A stretch of DNA of 64,000 bases from Camarhynchus parvulus (lineage: Eukaryota > Chordata > Aves > Passeriformes > Thraupidae): assembly GCF_901933205.1 (NCBI RefSeq), contig NC_044572.1, positions 21,228,501 to 21,292,500 of the forward strand. The letters run 5' to 3'. The translations under genes and the position numbers were made by a program. The notes under the pieces are model-generated. The model was not told where the DNA came from, ran no database searches, and worked only from the letters and a program-made list of their open reading frames with translations. Positions 36,496-48,700 of this stretch are shown one piece after another (position 1 is the first letter of the stretch; every line of letters starts with the position of its first letter).

Positions 36496-36554
36496 GGCCG
36501 CCGCACAGCTGCGCTCCGCTGTGCCAGCGGGAGTCCGCCGCGGAGGCGGCGAGG

Positions 36555-36739
36555 ATGCTGCCCCTCAGCCGCGGGCGGCCCCGCCGCTGGCAGCACCCGC
36601 TGCTCCTCCTGTCAGCGCTGCTCTGGGCGCCGGCGCTGGTGGCTTTCAATCTGGACGAGGAGAAGCTGACGGTGTACAGCGGGCCCCCGGGCAGCTACTT
36701 CGGGTACTCGGTGGACTTCTACATCCCCGACCCCAGCAC
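36555..36739 (+). CDS. ITGA8: ITGA8 exon 1 (start codon, signal peptide)
   Basis: Coding part of exon 1, 185 nt, before a GTGAGT donor. It encodes a basic n-region (RGRPRRWQ), hydrophobic core ([16 protein letters not shown]) and the mature N-terminus [20 protein letters not shown]. Cleavage after residue 30 (PALVA/FNLD) matches the conserved mature start of human ITGA8. The first FG-GAP blade begins here. Confidence 0.95.
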
Positions 36740-39700
36740 GTGAGTGCCGCGCCGGGGCGGCGGGCCCGGGCCGCCCCCCGCCCGGGGAACGCTTCGGGAA
36801 GGCGGCGGGCGAACGGCGGCGTCGCGCCCGGGGTGACAGCGCCCATCGCCCGCCTGTCCCGATCGCCCCAGTGACCTCCCGGTGTGTTTCGCAGGGTCAG
36901 TGTCCTGGTGGGAGCTCCCAAAGCCAACACCACGCAGCCGGACATCGTGGAAGGAGGAGCGGTGTATTACTGCGCCTGGCCCGCCGCCCGGTGCCGGCAG
37001 ATCCCCTTCGACAACACCAGTGAGTGCGCGGCTGTCCCGCGGCGCTGCGCCGTGCCCGGGACCCCCTCGGCTCCTCCGCCATCCCTGTACTTGGGCTTTG
37101 ATCCCAGTATCTGCCCTCAGATAGAAATCCCGCTCCTGGGAGTCTGAATGCATGTGCTCCTGCAGGGAAGGGTTTAATCGTCCCCAGAGAAACAACAGGA
37201 TTGTGACCTCCAGGATCAGTAGTTCATCTTAATAACTGCCTTTTTTTTCTTCTCCTTCTCTGCTGAAAGGTATTTGTGGCAGATTCCTGCTTTTGAAAAT
37301 AATTTTGCATGTTCAGAAGGCAAAGCCCCAAAAGCCTTGTCTCATACTTCTCTGAACAACAGAAATTACAGGATTTCTAGTGTTTGCTGTTATTTTCAAC
37401 GAGGGGATTTCTGGCTGTTCAGATGAAGTGCCTCATGTGGCATGCGTATTTAATTCTATTCAGAAAGCAAAAATTTTGTTTCAGAATACTGAAGCTAGAT
37501 GCAAACCGATTTAGGCACAATGTGGATAGATTATATCCACTTCCAAAATCCCAAGACAGATGTTTCTTATTTAATTAGAGGGAACACAAGTTTTAAACAA
37601 TTCAAGCTGTTTATGTTTTCTGTTGTCTCTTTATAGGTTTTGAAAATAATTTAAACCTAATGTTTGCAGAGACTTTAAAACTGCTTCCTTTATTTAGGCA
37701 GACTTTGACAGTTTGACCATTAAGCGAAAGTTATTATTCTTTAGGTTATATTTAATCTTAATATTTGTGGTTTATTGAAATGTGAACACAATACAATTGT
37801 CTTTTTTTGTTTGTTTGTTTTCTGAAAGAAGTTGAATTAGAAGAGCTCACTTAACTGTAGTAAATAAGCAGTGCAGTTCTTTACTCCTCCCAGCTCCAGG
37901 CACCCACATCTTATTACTGTGTAAGTGTCTAGGAGTACTGCTCAGGATGACTTTCCCATCATGCTGAGCATTCTTCAAAACAGAGTAAGTGGTAGTTCAT
38001 GTGTGTGTATATGGCTACTGGGGCAGGTAAACTATGTACAGCATCTGGTTATATATGTAAATGGAAATATATATAGACAGTATGCATACATTATTTTTAT
38101 TGTGATATGTTCTGAGTGTACATATTTAAAATAAAACCAGGAAACAGAGGAAATATTCATGTAACAAAAGTGAAATGTATTTTCTATACAAAATAATTTC
38201 AAGTTTGGATAGAAAACTTACAGACCAAATGAAAATTCCATCGCATTTCTGAAGGGGAGTTTTGAAAAACTTATGAAAATCTAGTGATGAAACCTAGAAG
38301 GTCATCTGACTTTTCCTGTGGGAAACTTGGGACAGCTCCATACTCTTCACAGGGATGTCCTTTTGCAGATACTATGTTTTGGATAAAGGCACAAACAAAC
38401 TGGGAGTAAGTATATCAGTAAGGCTTTGGACTGTATCACACAACTATTCAGTTTGGAATCTCCAAAGGGTGCTTCATTCAGTCTTCCTGAGCTGGTTTTG
38501 TTCTCTAGATAGAATCTTGACTTGCAGACAGCTGAAGTTAAGCCAGAGAGCAGCTGTGGTGTGGGCAGAGATGCACTGTCCTTGTGGCAGGGATGGCAGC
38601 ACAGGCAGGTTTAGCAGTGCTGTCCCTGGCTCTTGAATTCCAGTCCCAAGGGCAGTAAAGGTGTCATTTTGCACAATTCAGCAATGTCCCCTACACAAGG
38701 ACCCCGGGAAGAAGGTTGGCATGGCTTGTACCACACCCTATTCTTCACTGCCAGCAACAGAAAGTCCATCTCCAATATGCTTTACATGACTCCTTCTGCT
38801 GATTTCTGGATGTATATTACACATCACTTTTTTCTTTCCCAAACCCATTATTTCCAGAGTCAAGTTTATTGCCCCCAGCAGAGTAGTCCACATGAGCTCT
38901 GTCCTAGGTGAAACCATTTCAAATAGTCTGTCACACAAAGTTTCTTTTGAAGCCTTTAACTATGTTATACCTACTGGGACTTAGATAGTCCTTGGTAAAT
39001 ATGTGGGGTGTTTCCAGTTCATGGCCCCTGTACAGACATCTTGTACTCATTATGCCTTCTACAACATCACTCAGAAATGTTGCTATTCCCATTTTTAATA
39101 TTTATTCTAATAAACCAAGAGAAGTCAGTCTGGGTTGTCAAAGATCATACAAAAAGTTGATGATGATAGTGATAACTGACTTGGGAGCTTTTTCTTCTTC
39201 TTCCAGTGCCTTTACCACAAGATTATTCTTTCTTCCAAAACAGAAACACTCAAAAGTTGTTAGAAGACTAGAAGTTCAGTTGTAGCAGCTTTAATATTGA
39301 AGATTAATGTTTCATGCCTAGTAGGAGATCTTTAAAAGTCTTGTAAAACTTTGAGAATGTTTTCTGAAACAAAACAGAAGAACTACAGAGGCTGCTTCAG
39401 AGCTGAAAAATTTCATTTTGATGCATTTTTATGCAATGCTTCAATTTTTCAATACTTTCTTCTTGACTCTAACTAAATAATATCTCTTTCAGTTAGATTA
39501 GCTAAGCAAAGAACAATAAAAAAATCCCAAAACTATTGAATAATTTGGAGCATTCTTAATTAAGTTCAGAAGTATAAACTGAGTGAAACTGGAAAGAACT
39601 AGAAAGAAAGGCAGTGTGAACCAACAAGTGGATAAAGAATTTGATAAATCACTATTTTTCAGCTTTAAAAATTCAATGGGGAGGACTTTTAAATTCTAAA

Positions 39701-42700
39701 AAATTTGTCAAAGTCGGGCAGACTCACATATACTATATCCAAAGTTCAATATGTGAAATTGCTTCAGGTCACAGAAACTATAACTTTCACTATGACATAA
39801 AAATTCAAGAGATGAACAAATCCAAGAGGTTGAAAGACAATGGCTTAAATTCCATATGAGCATGAGGACTCATGTCTTCTGAGGACTGGATGCACAAATG
39901 AAGCTCAGCTGTGTTGCATTCAATGCAAGTTATGTTTTGCCCTTGAGGAGGGAACATACAGTGTGTGCACTTGGGTGATGTTTGGACTTTTACTGCCACA
40001 AAAAAGTATCTTAAATGAACATGTAATTGGTAAGACTCATGTAACTGCACAGATTATTTCTGTTTCCACAAAAATAGTACAGCTAATTTCAAGTGAGATT
40101 CCTTTGTTTGCAAATGCTTTAATGTTTTTTGTATTAACACTGTTACTATCTCAGTCCTGCTAAATGAAAACAGTGAGGACACTGACTAGTATTCTGTGAT
40201 GGCTTTAAGTCAAGACTCTGGACATTTTCAGATAACATGGTGTGGAGTTACTTCGTACTAATTTATAGTTATCATGTATTTTACAGTTATTGAGGTGTTT
40301 AATGAATGGCTTGTAAAACGAAAAGGAACAAAATCTCTCTCCACCATTTAAGGCTTGTTAAGAGGCAATGACAGGCTCATGAGTCAGGAAAGGGAAAGAA
40401 GAAAAAAGTAATCTGTTGAATTTCTAAACTATTTATTGCCTCAGACAGAAGGGCATTTGTTCAAGAGGTGATATGAGGGAACAAAGTAACTGACAGACAC
40501 CTTAGTTAAAAACTTAGTCTTGCTTATGTTAATTTTATGATGTTCAGTGTTGAAATAGGGTGATTTTTGGTTCTGTAAAGGCTGTTTGGTTGAAGGGATT
40601 TGTTTGTTTGTTTATTTAGTTATGTAATATATTTTTATTTTTAAAATAACTGAAGTGTTATTTTAAAATATGTCGTTCTATATCCTGAGCCATAGAGTCC
40701 CAAAGGGAGAACATGAGTGCCAGGCCTAAATCTGACATCCTGACACTGGTGGGAGACAAGTGCAGTGTTGCTGAGTGGATCAGGGATATGACATTGTAAG
40801 GGATGCACCCAGTCGCTGGCAAGGTGCAGGTAATCTCCGTCTTACCAGACTGTGGCACTCAGTATTAAACTTTATTTTTTGGATCATGCAAGCTTTAAAT
40901 GACAGAAGAAAAGTCTTTATGGTTTATGACACCCCCTTACTCTTATTTTTCCTCAGAGGCTACGATCAGATGAGGGAGTAGACACTGTATTCCTAGTGAA
41001 AGATAGAAAAAACCTTTAAAAAATGCATGACTAATATTGAGTGCCATGTTCAACCTGTCCAACACAGACTGGGCTCCTTACTACTAGCAATGGTGCTCAA
41101 AAACAAGACTACTGCTGAAATCATCTCTGTGGCACTGTGCGTGTGTTAGAATGCCCAAGATGGTCTGAGTGCTATGGGCAGCTGCATAACGTGTGTAAAT
41201 GTGGAAATGTATGTAGGCTAAACTACCCTGCTGAGAAGATGGCTTAATTGAAGTTTATTGAGGTGCAGGAGTACCTGCAGCCCCTTCCAAAAAGCCACAT
41301 CACCCAACTGAAATTGCTCTTGAGGAAGTTGTCCCAGATGGTTACTAATTTCTCAGGCCACCTATCTCTGCTTCTCATGGTAGCTAACCCAGAGATTTCC
41401 AAAGCAATGAGGTTATTTCCTTGCAATAATTAATCCTATTGATGAAATAGCATTTCTGACAAGTATGAGAGGGGAAAAAGAGGGAAGGAGGATGAAATTT
41501 TGTCATGTAGGATTTGAGCTGACCCATCCATAAGCAAATCGTGTAACCAGACATTCCCATATGGGTTGGCCAGTGATATGGCCTGCAGCCAAGAAGGGGC
41601 TTTAGCAGGAACTCTCTGTGTTTCCTGCTGTTGATACAGAACTGACTCTGCAGTCCTGTGTTTGCACTTCTTTAAAGCTGCCTAGATCTGTGTGCCAGGG
41701 TCAAGGCTCTGGGAAGAAGCTCAAAGCACTACCCTTGAAAGCACAATGTGTGCTTTAACCTGCTCCATTGCAGCAGGGAGCTAAGATAAAGTATAATGGA
41801 AGGGCTTTTAGTATCCCCTTACCCCAGGAAATATAGATTGAAGGGCAGTGACTCTTCTCCCTTGTTTCCCTACTTTGTGAAGTTGTCTGGTTGCATTGCA
41901 GTGTAAGGCTGTGATACTCTGAAACTCAATGAGAGAACAGGGAAAAAAGAGTTGGCATCATATTAAAGGCTTGTGGTCTGTCTTGCCTCTCTTGCCTACA
42001 CAAAGCTAACTTCTTTTCAGTTTCTTCTGTATGAAGTGGCTTACAATGAGTATTTTTGCCTTAACACTGAGGTAGAGTTACCAAGTCCTTGTTGCAACTG
42101 TGTGCTCTTCCGTTCAGCTGCCAGGAGAGGTAGCAGGAGAGCAATATCAAGAAACTTTCTCCTCTCTTGATTAACTAGGCAACTTCTGAATCATTCAAAG
42201 CATCTTGCAGCCAGAAGCAGAGTTAAATACCCCCTAAAATGCACTATTGCATTTGAAATCTGATAAAAAGCTAAAGTTCAGATTTTGGAAACTCATTATT
42301 GAGGTCATTTTTAGTTATAATACTTAATAGACTGCATCAAGTTCGTATATTTTAAATTAGGTCCTGAAGGCAGAATTTCAGATAGCCCTTCCCTTAAGTT
42401 TCTGGAACACACTGGGGTGTTTTCTTTGCTATCAGTTAACTCTACCATTTTTACTAAAATAGGTTATATTTTTTGAAACTAGCTGGAAAAAATCTGAACA
42501 GCCTCTGAAGAGGAGCAGGGGAGGGGGATGTAAATCAGTTCTGACCAAGCACGCAGTTGATAAAAAACATGAGCTAATCTGGCCAGCAGTTGAGCTGATT
42601 GTAACAGAACCCAGGTACTATATAAGGAGAAGATGTATTGTGGAACTTGAGAGCTTTAGTTACATGAAAAAATCATTAGCTGTGGAGATAGTAAGATTCT

Positions 42701-45700
42701 GGGGAAAACTTAGAATCCTGTTATAAAACAGAATTTGCATCTCAAGAGAAATTACTGAGAGAGAACTTTGTTGTACTTTTAAATGTTGACACATTTTAGT
42801 CCACTATGCCAGTAAGACCTTATCTGGAACGTCATGGTTCACTTGTAGCATTCTGATTTATAATAGACTCTCATGAGTTTCTTTTGTAGGTCTCAGCCCT
42901 ATCTAAAGAAAGGAAAAAATACTCTTAGCTATGTTAGTTCAAGCCCTGAGGTCTTAATTTGTTTTTGATCAGATTGTATTTAGGGAAAAAATCCTACTGG
43001 GTTTGATGATTTCTTTTTGTTTTTTTGATTCATGGAATGTCCAAGCAAAGCCTCTAGATATGATCTATTAAATTAAAGTGACTCATAAGAATAGCAGCTA
43101 AGCTGCAGTAAAAGCCAGATATAAAATAGATTGTTGCAGAACCAGATAAATCTAAATATAGAAGCAACTCCTCTCATCATGACACTGTTTTGCATATCCT
43201 TACTCTTCCTCAACACATTGGAGTCCCTTTTTTCCCCCAGCATTAATTAAAAGCAATTGTTTGGCTTAGTTGCCTAGATCATACTGAGTATTTAGCTGTG
43301 ATTTGAATTCAGTCTCTCTGGGGAGGGTCTAATATCAATGATGCTGTGAAATTTACTGAGTTACCTTTGCTTTGTAACAGGTGGTACCCTCAGACTCTTA
43401 TGGTAGTGATGTGACTGTAGGATTGTCAAGATTCCCTTCTTTCCCTCACTTCTAGAAGATGGGAGCAACTGTGCCAGGACCCTTCCTTCTCCCTCTTCCC
43501 TTCTTTAAGCCAGAACACTAAAGATGCAGCAGAGCTGCTTTCAGAGTTAACTGAGGTTGCTCAGAGCCTTTTGTAACCAGCTTCTGAAACCACCCCAGAG
43601 GGGGAGAGCCACAGTCCCTCTGGGGAATCTCTTCTAATGCTTAAGACTTATTCAGAAATCCCCCTGCTGCAACTTGTGTCTTGTTGCCCCTTTTCCTTTT
43701 GCTGCATACCTCAAATGGGAGTTTGGCACTCCCTTCCCTCTACCTATTGAACACTGGATGGAGCACAAGTAGATCATCCTTTGATTTCTCTTCTTGTGTC
43801 CAAACACCTGCAAATAGTGATGCCTGAAAACTGTACATAACATTCCAAGTGTTATCTCCATGTCAGGGTTATTCACTTTCCTTTACCTGTATAAATTTCT
43901 AAAGACATTTGTTTGTTTTACATATTTGTATTCACATTTTAGACAAATATGGATAGATTAAGGTAATTGTTCACCTCTACTCTGTGTATGTATAATTATG
44001 TACAAATATATGAAATCCATGTGTTGTATTTTAACTATATTTTTATATGATGGATGTGCATAGATACATACACATATATATCAAAACAGATATTTGATTT
44101 TCCATCATGGATTTAGGCACAGATCTGAGGGCAGAGTGTAGCTGAACCTGCTGCAGATGCCTGGTTAATGGACATCTGTGTTTACCCAGGACATACAGGC
44201 TAATAGACCCAGAGCATTTAGACATAATACTTTTCAAAATTCCAGCATGGTGAAAACTTATGTGAAAGAGCTGCAGGTGTATTACATAGACAGGTATTTT
44301 GCTTTGACTAGAAGCATTGTTTTCTTGTGTTAAGTTTGATTAAAATATTTTCACAGAATCACAGAATCATTTAGGTTGGGAAAAACCTCTGAGATCATGG
44401 ATTCCAAACTTTGAATGATCACCACCTTGATTTGGTTTTGTTCATTTGAGTATTTTTAAATTATGAAAGATGCTGCATTTTTTATTTAAAGTTTTCAAGA
44501 GCTGAATGAATCACACTAAGTAATTACCAGTGTTTGCCCATACATCTCTTATGCAGGTATTAATTAGTATAAAAATATATATATTGGTAAAGGAAATGTT
44601 TGATTCATGCCTATTATACTGTTTATGATGTGCTGACTTTGTGACTGAGATGAGACCAATTCCCATAGAAAGCACCAATTTTACTCTAATCTGTGTAAAT
44701 TATGAATTTTCACTAACACCTGCTCTAGATTCAGGCTTTAATTCCTACAAGTAAATCTGTGCTATTGCTCTTAACATGGGTTTACTTTTTGCTGTCCAAA
44801 CTCAATTTTTTTTTAATTTTTCCAATTACTGTTTTGGCAAAGTAATGGACTTCTTTATTTTTACATTTGGTAGCCCCTAGGTACCTTAGCTAAAAAACTG
44901 GGTAGAGGAATGCTGGTTTTCATAATCATGTTTCTGTATCTCCAGAGCTGCTTCTGAAGCTGGATTGTAGGGCAGTACCATGTATAGGAGTCATGGCTCC
45001 TGCAGTAGAAAATGAGCTGCTTTGGGTTTGCTGAAATGCAATTCAAGGATGTTCTCATACCTAAATTTATATTTATAAATCTCTCTGCTCTTTGCCTACT
45101 CCTGGTTGTCTGGGCCTTAGTCTGCAGTGCAGTCTTAGGCAGTATCATTATGAGTGACTCCAGAGCTGCATCTCAAGCCAAATTTGCGAGTCCTGCAGAC
45201 TGAGACCATCTGGAACAGCTCCTGGGCTGGCTCTGAGGCAATCCAGCTGTACTCAGGCACTCCTTGGACCCCTGTGTGGACCGGCCCAGGCGCTGTGTGC
45301 CCAGCCCAGCCTTGTACTCCTGCACTAGTGTCACATATCATGGTACAAGATAGCCTGGACTCCTCCTAAAAGGGGCCAGGCACTCTCCTCCAGAAGAGAA
45401 GATGATATGGGAATGCAACCTGAATTCCCACCAAGTTTTTGCTCCTCACAGAAATACAGCTGTGGGTAAGGTACGGTATGGACTTAGCCTGTGGGCCTCA
45501 GAGGCCCATAAACAGCACAAGGAGAGATATTTCCCTGTCATAATGGTTTGTCAGGATACAAACATGCTACTTTTTGAAATGCTTAGATAATGCTGTTTTG
45601 AACAATATACAGGTTTGGGGGTTTTTTTAAGCTGGATTGGGATTTATGTGGGTAAATGAATAGCATTTATCTGAGTCTAATCTAAGATGGGCATCCATGG

Positions 45701-48700
45701 CTATTTACAGTTGTTTTAAAAAAATGTACTTTAGGTACTTTTAGGCCATGATTCTTCTGACCTTTTCAGAGTTTTGGTTTAGGAGGAAAAGATATGGCTT
45801 AGATCATGTCCTACATGTAAGTGGCTGACTAGCTCAGAAGTGGACGATTGCAGCAAGGCACAGTAATGACAGCTTGTGTGTATTCAGGCAAGTTAGTTGT
45901 GCATGTTGCTTCATTTTGCTAAAGTTACATGGAAAGCAGTAGATGTTTAATAGCATTCTGAAATACTGATTTGTTGTTACATACAAAAGACTAAACTGTA
46001 TTTTAAGGCACAACCTCAGAAACTGGGAATATGACTCCATAGCTCTAGAAAGGATGCTGAACAAGGAGATTTATCTAGAAAGAAAAAAACCCTATTTGTT
46101 AATTTGTGTTTCTGTGATATTTTTCAAATTATTTTATAATGAAAATCCCATGCCACATGATGAAGGATTCCTACTACACCATATGCCACTAGATGACTTG
46201 GGATTGTACATGTGTGTGTATGTACAGTTCTTGCAGATTTATTGGTAAATTCAGTTGTGGTTTTATAAATCCTGCAAATGGTTGTCCAAGTTTTAAAATT
46301 TAATTTCTTTTCAAATGTTGGTATACTTTGCCAATAGACAAATATATTGTTTTGATTGAAAATGCAAGCTTCTTTTAAGTTAGAATACTGGCCACGAGTA
46401 TCCTCAGAGCCAGGCTTGCATTGGCAGCTGTACGCTGGCCAAGGCTGATTTTCAAGCTTCAAAAGTTTTGTTTGTATCAAGACCTCATCTGTGGACATTG
46501 ATCATATTCAGATCTGCTGGAGCATTAAAAAAAAGGAAAAAAGAAACCTTTAAAGTCTGAAAGGGTCTGACTTCACTGGAAAAAATAATTGAAAGTAGTG
46601 TTGCCAACAACTAGGTAGGAGCTGGCAGCACCTGCCATGCGGTGTGTCAAATATGCTGTCTCTTACATCCACAAAAGTTTAGAACTAACTTCAACAAAAT
46701 GTATTTTCAAAATTAATATTTTTAGAGTAATTTTAAATTATACTTCTTGAATTTTTAAGAGCTAAATATTCCTCAAATTTATTTCCCTAAGCATGAACTT
46801 CAGTAGTAGCTGCTGTAATTGGCACAGCACAGAAGCAAATACTTGCATGAAGGAAGATGTTTCCTTAGAGACTTTCAAACTTTAGAAGATTCATTCTCAT
46901 TCAAATTTCCTTCATGTTTATTGGGAAAAATACAGAGATAGAGTACCCTTGTTCTCCAATTATGATGCATTTTTCTTTCTAACTCAGTTTATAATATTTA
47001 TGAGATTACCATAAACAGAAGTCAGTGTTGAGCTAACATCCTAGAAAACATGAAAACTTTCAGGTATCTCCTGTATTCCTGCTGGGCAAATCCCAAGGAG
47101 TGTTGACTTTTTAAAATGTTGGCTGTATTTTTTCTCAGTTATTTAAAAAGTACGTAAATCCTTAGAATATGATCTGACACTATTTTTTTTAACATTCCAA
47201 GGTATACTTTATGTGGTTTTATTTTCACTTAGACTTCGAGTGACTAAAAAGGATTGATTCTTCTGAAATCCCTCCTGACACGAACCAGAAACAAACATAA
47301 GGGAATGCAGATACAAGGGGGTAGGAGTAATGCCCTTCTTATGTATAAATTGAAAAGTTCATTAGGAATGACTGGTAAGGGAAGAGCACAGCTCATGAAC
47401 ATATGGGAAATCAGTTTACTTCAGAGAACCGAGGGTGAAGGGAAGGGATGTCTGCTTTTTATTAAAACCTGAAATGCATTATAATTGGCCTGAATCTTTG
47501 CCCAGATGGCTTCTCTTATGCTGACATCTGCAAGAGTGTATATAAAGCAACATTAGGAAGCTGTCTCTTGTGACAGTGTGTACACATGTAATTCTGTTAA
47601 AAACTAAGTCCTTTGCTATCTGTAGTGTTGGTCTTTGAATAAGCATGCTGTGAAATGTCATTTGTTTGACAAAATCTAATTATGGAACATGCTTTTTACA
47701 TGGAAAGTTTCTACCACATCTGAGAAAACTTTTTAGGGCTTTTCACTCATTTTTGTAGATTCTTGTTCATTCTTCATCACAAATTTCAAGTAAACTTTTT
47801 TTTTTTCAAGGGGGAAACACAGCATTTCTTATTTCAGTTCTGTGTATTCTTTTCTAAAGTTTAAGTGTTATTATTTTGAATTTTCATGTGTGAATTTGAG
47901 CTGGTTTTGGCTGACCAATGAAAAGGTTAAATGATAATAAAAAGTCAATTTCCTATTGAATGGGTTGGGCTATGACGAGTGGATGCAATGTAATATATCT
48001 GTTGATCTGTCCACTTGTGTTAAAAATAAGGTGTCAACATAGTGCTTCTTTCTTTGTCAGACAACAGGAAAATTAAAGTCAATGGCACCAGGGAACCTAT
48101 TGAATTTAAGACAAATCAGTGGTTTGGGGCAACAGTCAAAGCTCATAAAGAGAAAGTTGTGGTAAGTCTTATGCATTTGATATTAATTTGGAAATAATGT
48201 TTATTTTTTCTCAAATGTATATGTTTAATAGCTTTCTATGTGTACATTAAGGAATAACTTTCTGATTATGCATGAATTATAAAACAGAGGATGTATATAA
48301 TTCAAAAAACAAAAGCAACTTATAAAATCAGGTTGAACTGATCAAGTGAAGATGATCCTGCTGCCATATGAAAACAGCAGAATGTCATATTGCTGTGGAA
48401 GTGAATGATATTTTTTTAACAGATAAGGGACATATTTCAGAGATGCACAGGAACTGATAGCTGTCTGCTATAAAGTGTTTGGTATTATGAAGATAAATCT
48501 GGAATGTTAAATACAGAATGTAGTGAAATTGCATGTATTTGAATGTCATGAAATATTTTGAAAGCCAAGAACCTCTGTTAATGTTCAGTTAGGAAAACAC
48601 TTATCTCTTTTGTCACATTTACATTGTTTTGAAGAGCTATATCATAGTGATGGTGATGCAGCTGCAAAAAAAAGCTGTGTAAAAACAGTTGATAAAAAAA

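Larger units (their letters stand above)
35980..36554 (+). promoter_or_regulatory. ITGA8: ITGA8 promoter and 5' UTR region
   Basis: Transition from AT-rich to extremely GC-rich sequence just before the ITGA8 ATG. I see no convincing TATA box, so initiation is probably dispersed. Visible elements are a GC box (CCCCGCCC, about 36382), a CTCF-like motif (36308-36322), a strong-context mini-uORF (36187-36204) and repeated CCGCTCCGCTCCGCAC blocks (36419-36434, 36480-36495). The transcription start cannot be fixed by eye. Confidence 0.7.
36120..37090. other. CpG island over ITGA8 exons 1-2
   Basis: Dense CpG and very high GC from about 36120 through exon 1, intron 1 and exon 2, falling off near 37090. 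It is the only sizeable CpG island in the window. Its composition produces long open frames on both strands, including minus-strand ORFs of 99-183 codons, which should not be read as genes. Confidence 0.9.

Noticed and set aside
36140..36874. 244-codon plus-strand ORF over ITGA8 exon 1
   Set aside because: Wrong frame for ITGA8, starts at GTG, and runs through intron 1; a composition artefact.
36079..37195. Long minus-strand ORFs (up to 183 codons) opposite ITGA8 exons 1-2
   Set aside because: Arg/Ala/Gly/Pro-rich translations explained by CpG-island composition; no domain, and they oppose well-supported ITGA8 exons.
39085..39150. Possible second MIR-like fragment (GTCAAAGATCATACAAAAAG)
   Set aside because: Only one short segment resembles the SINE core; too weak to call.
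42612..42632. CArG-like CTATATAAGG in ITGA8 intron 2
   Set aside because: One mismatch to CC(A/T)6GG and far from the promoter; AT-rich introns give many such matches.
46124..46498. 124-codon minus-strand ORF in ITGA8 intron 2
   Set aside because: No similarity and ordinary intron composition.
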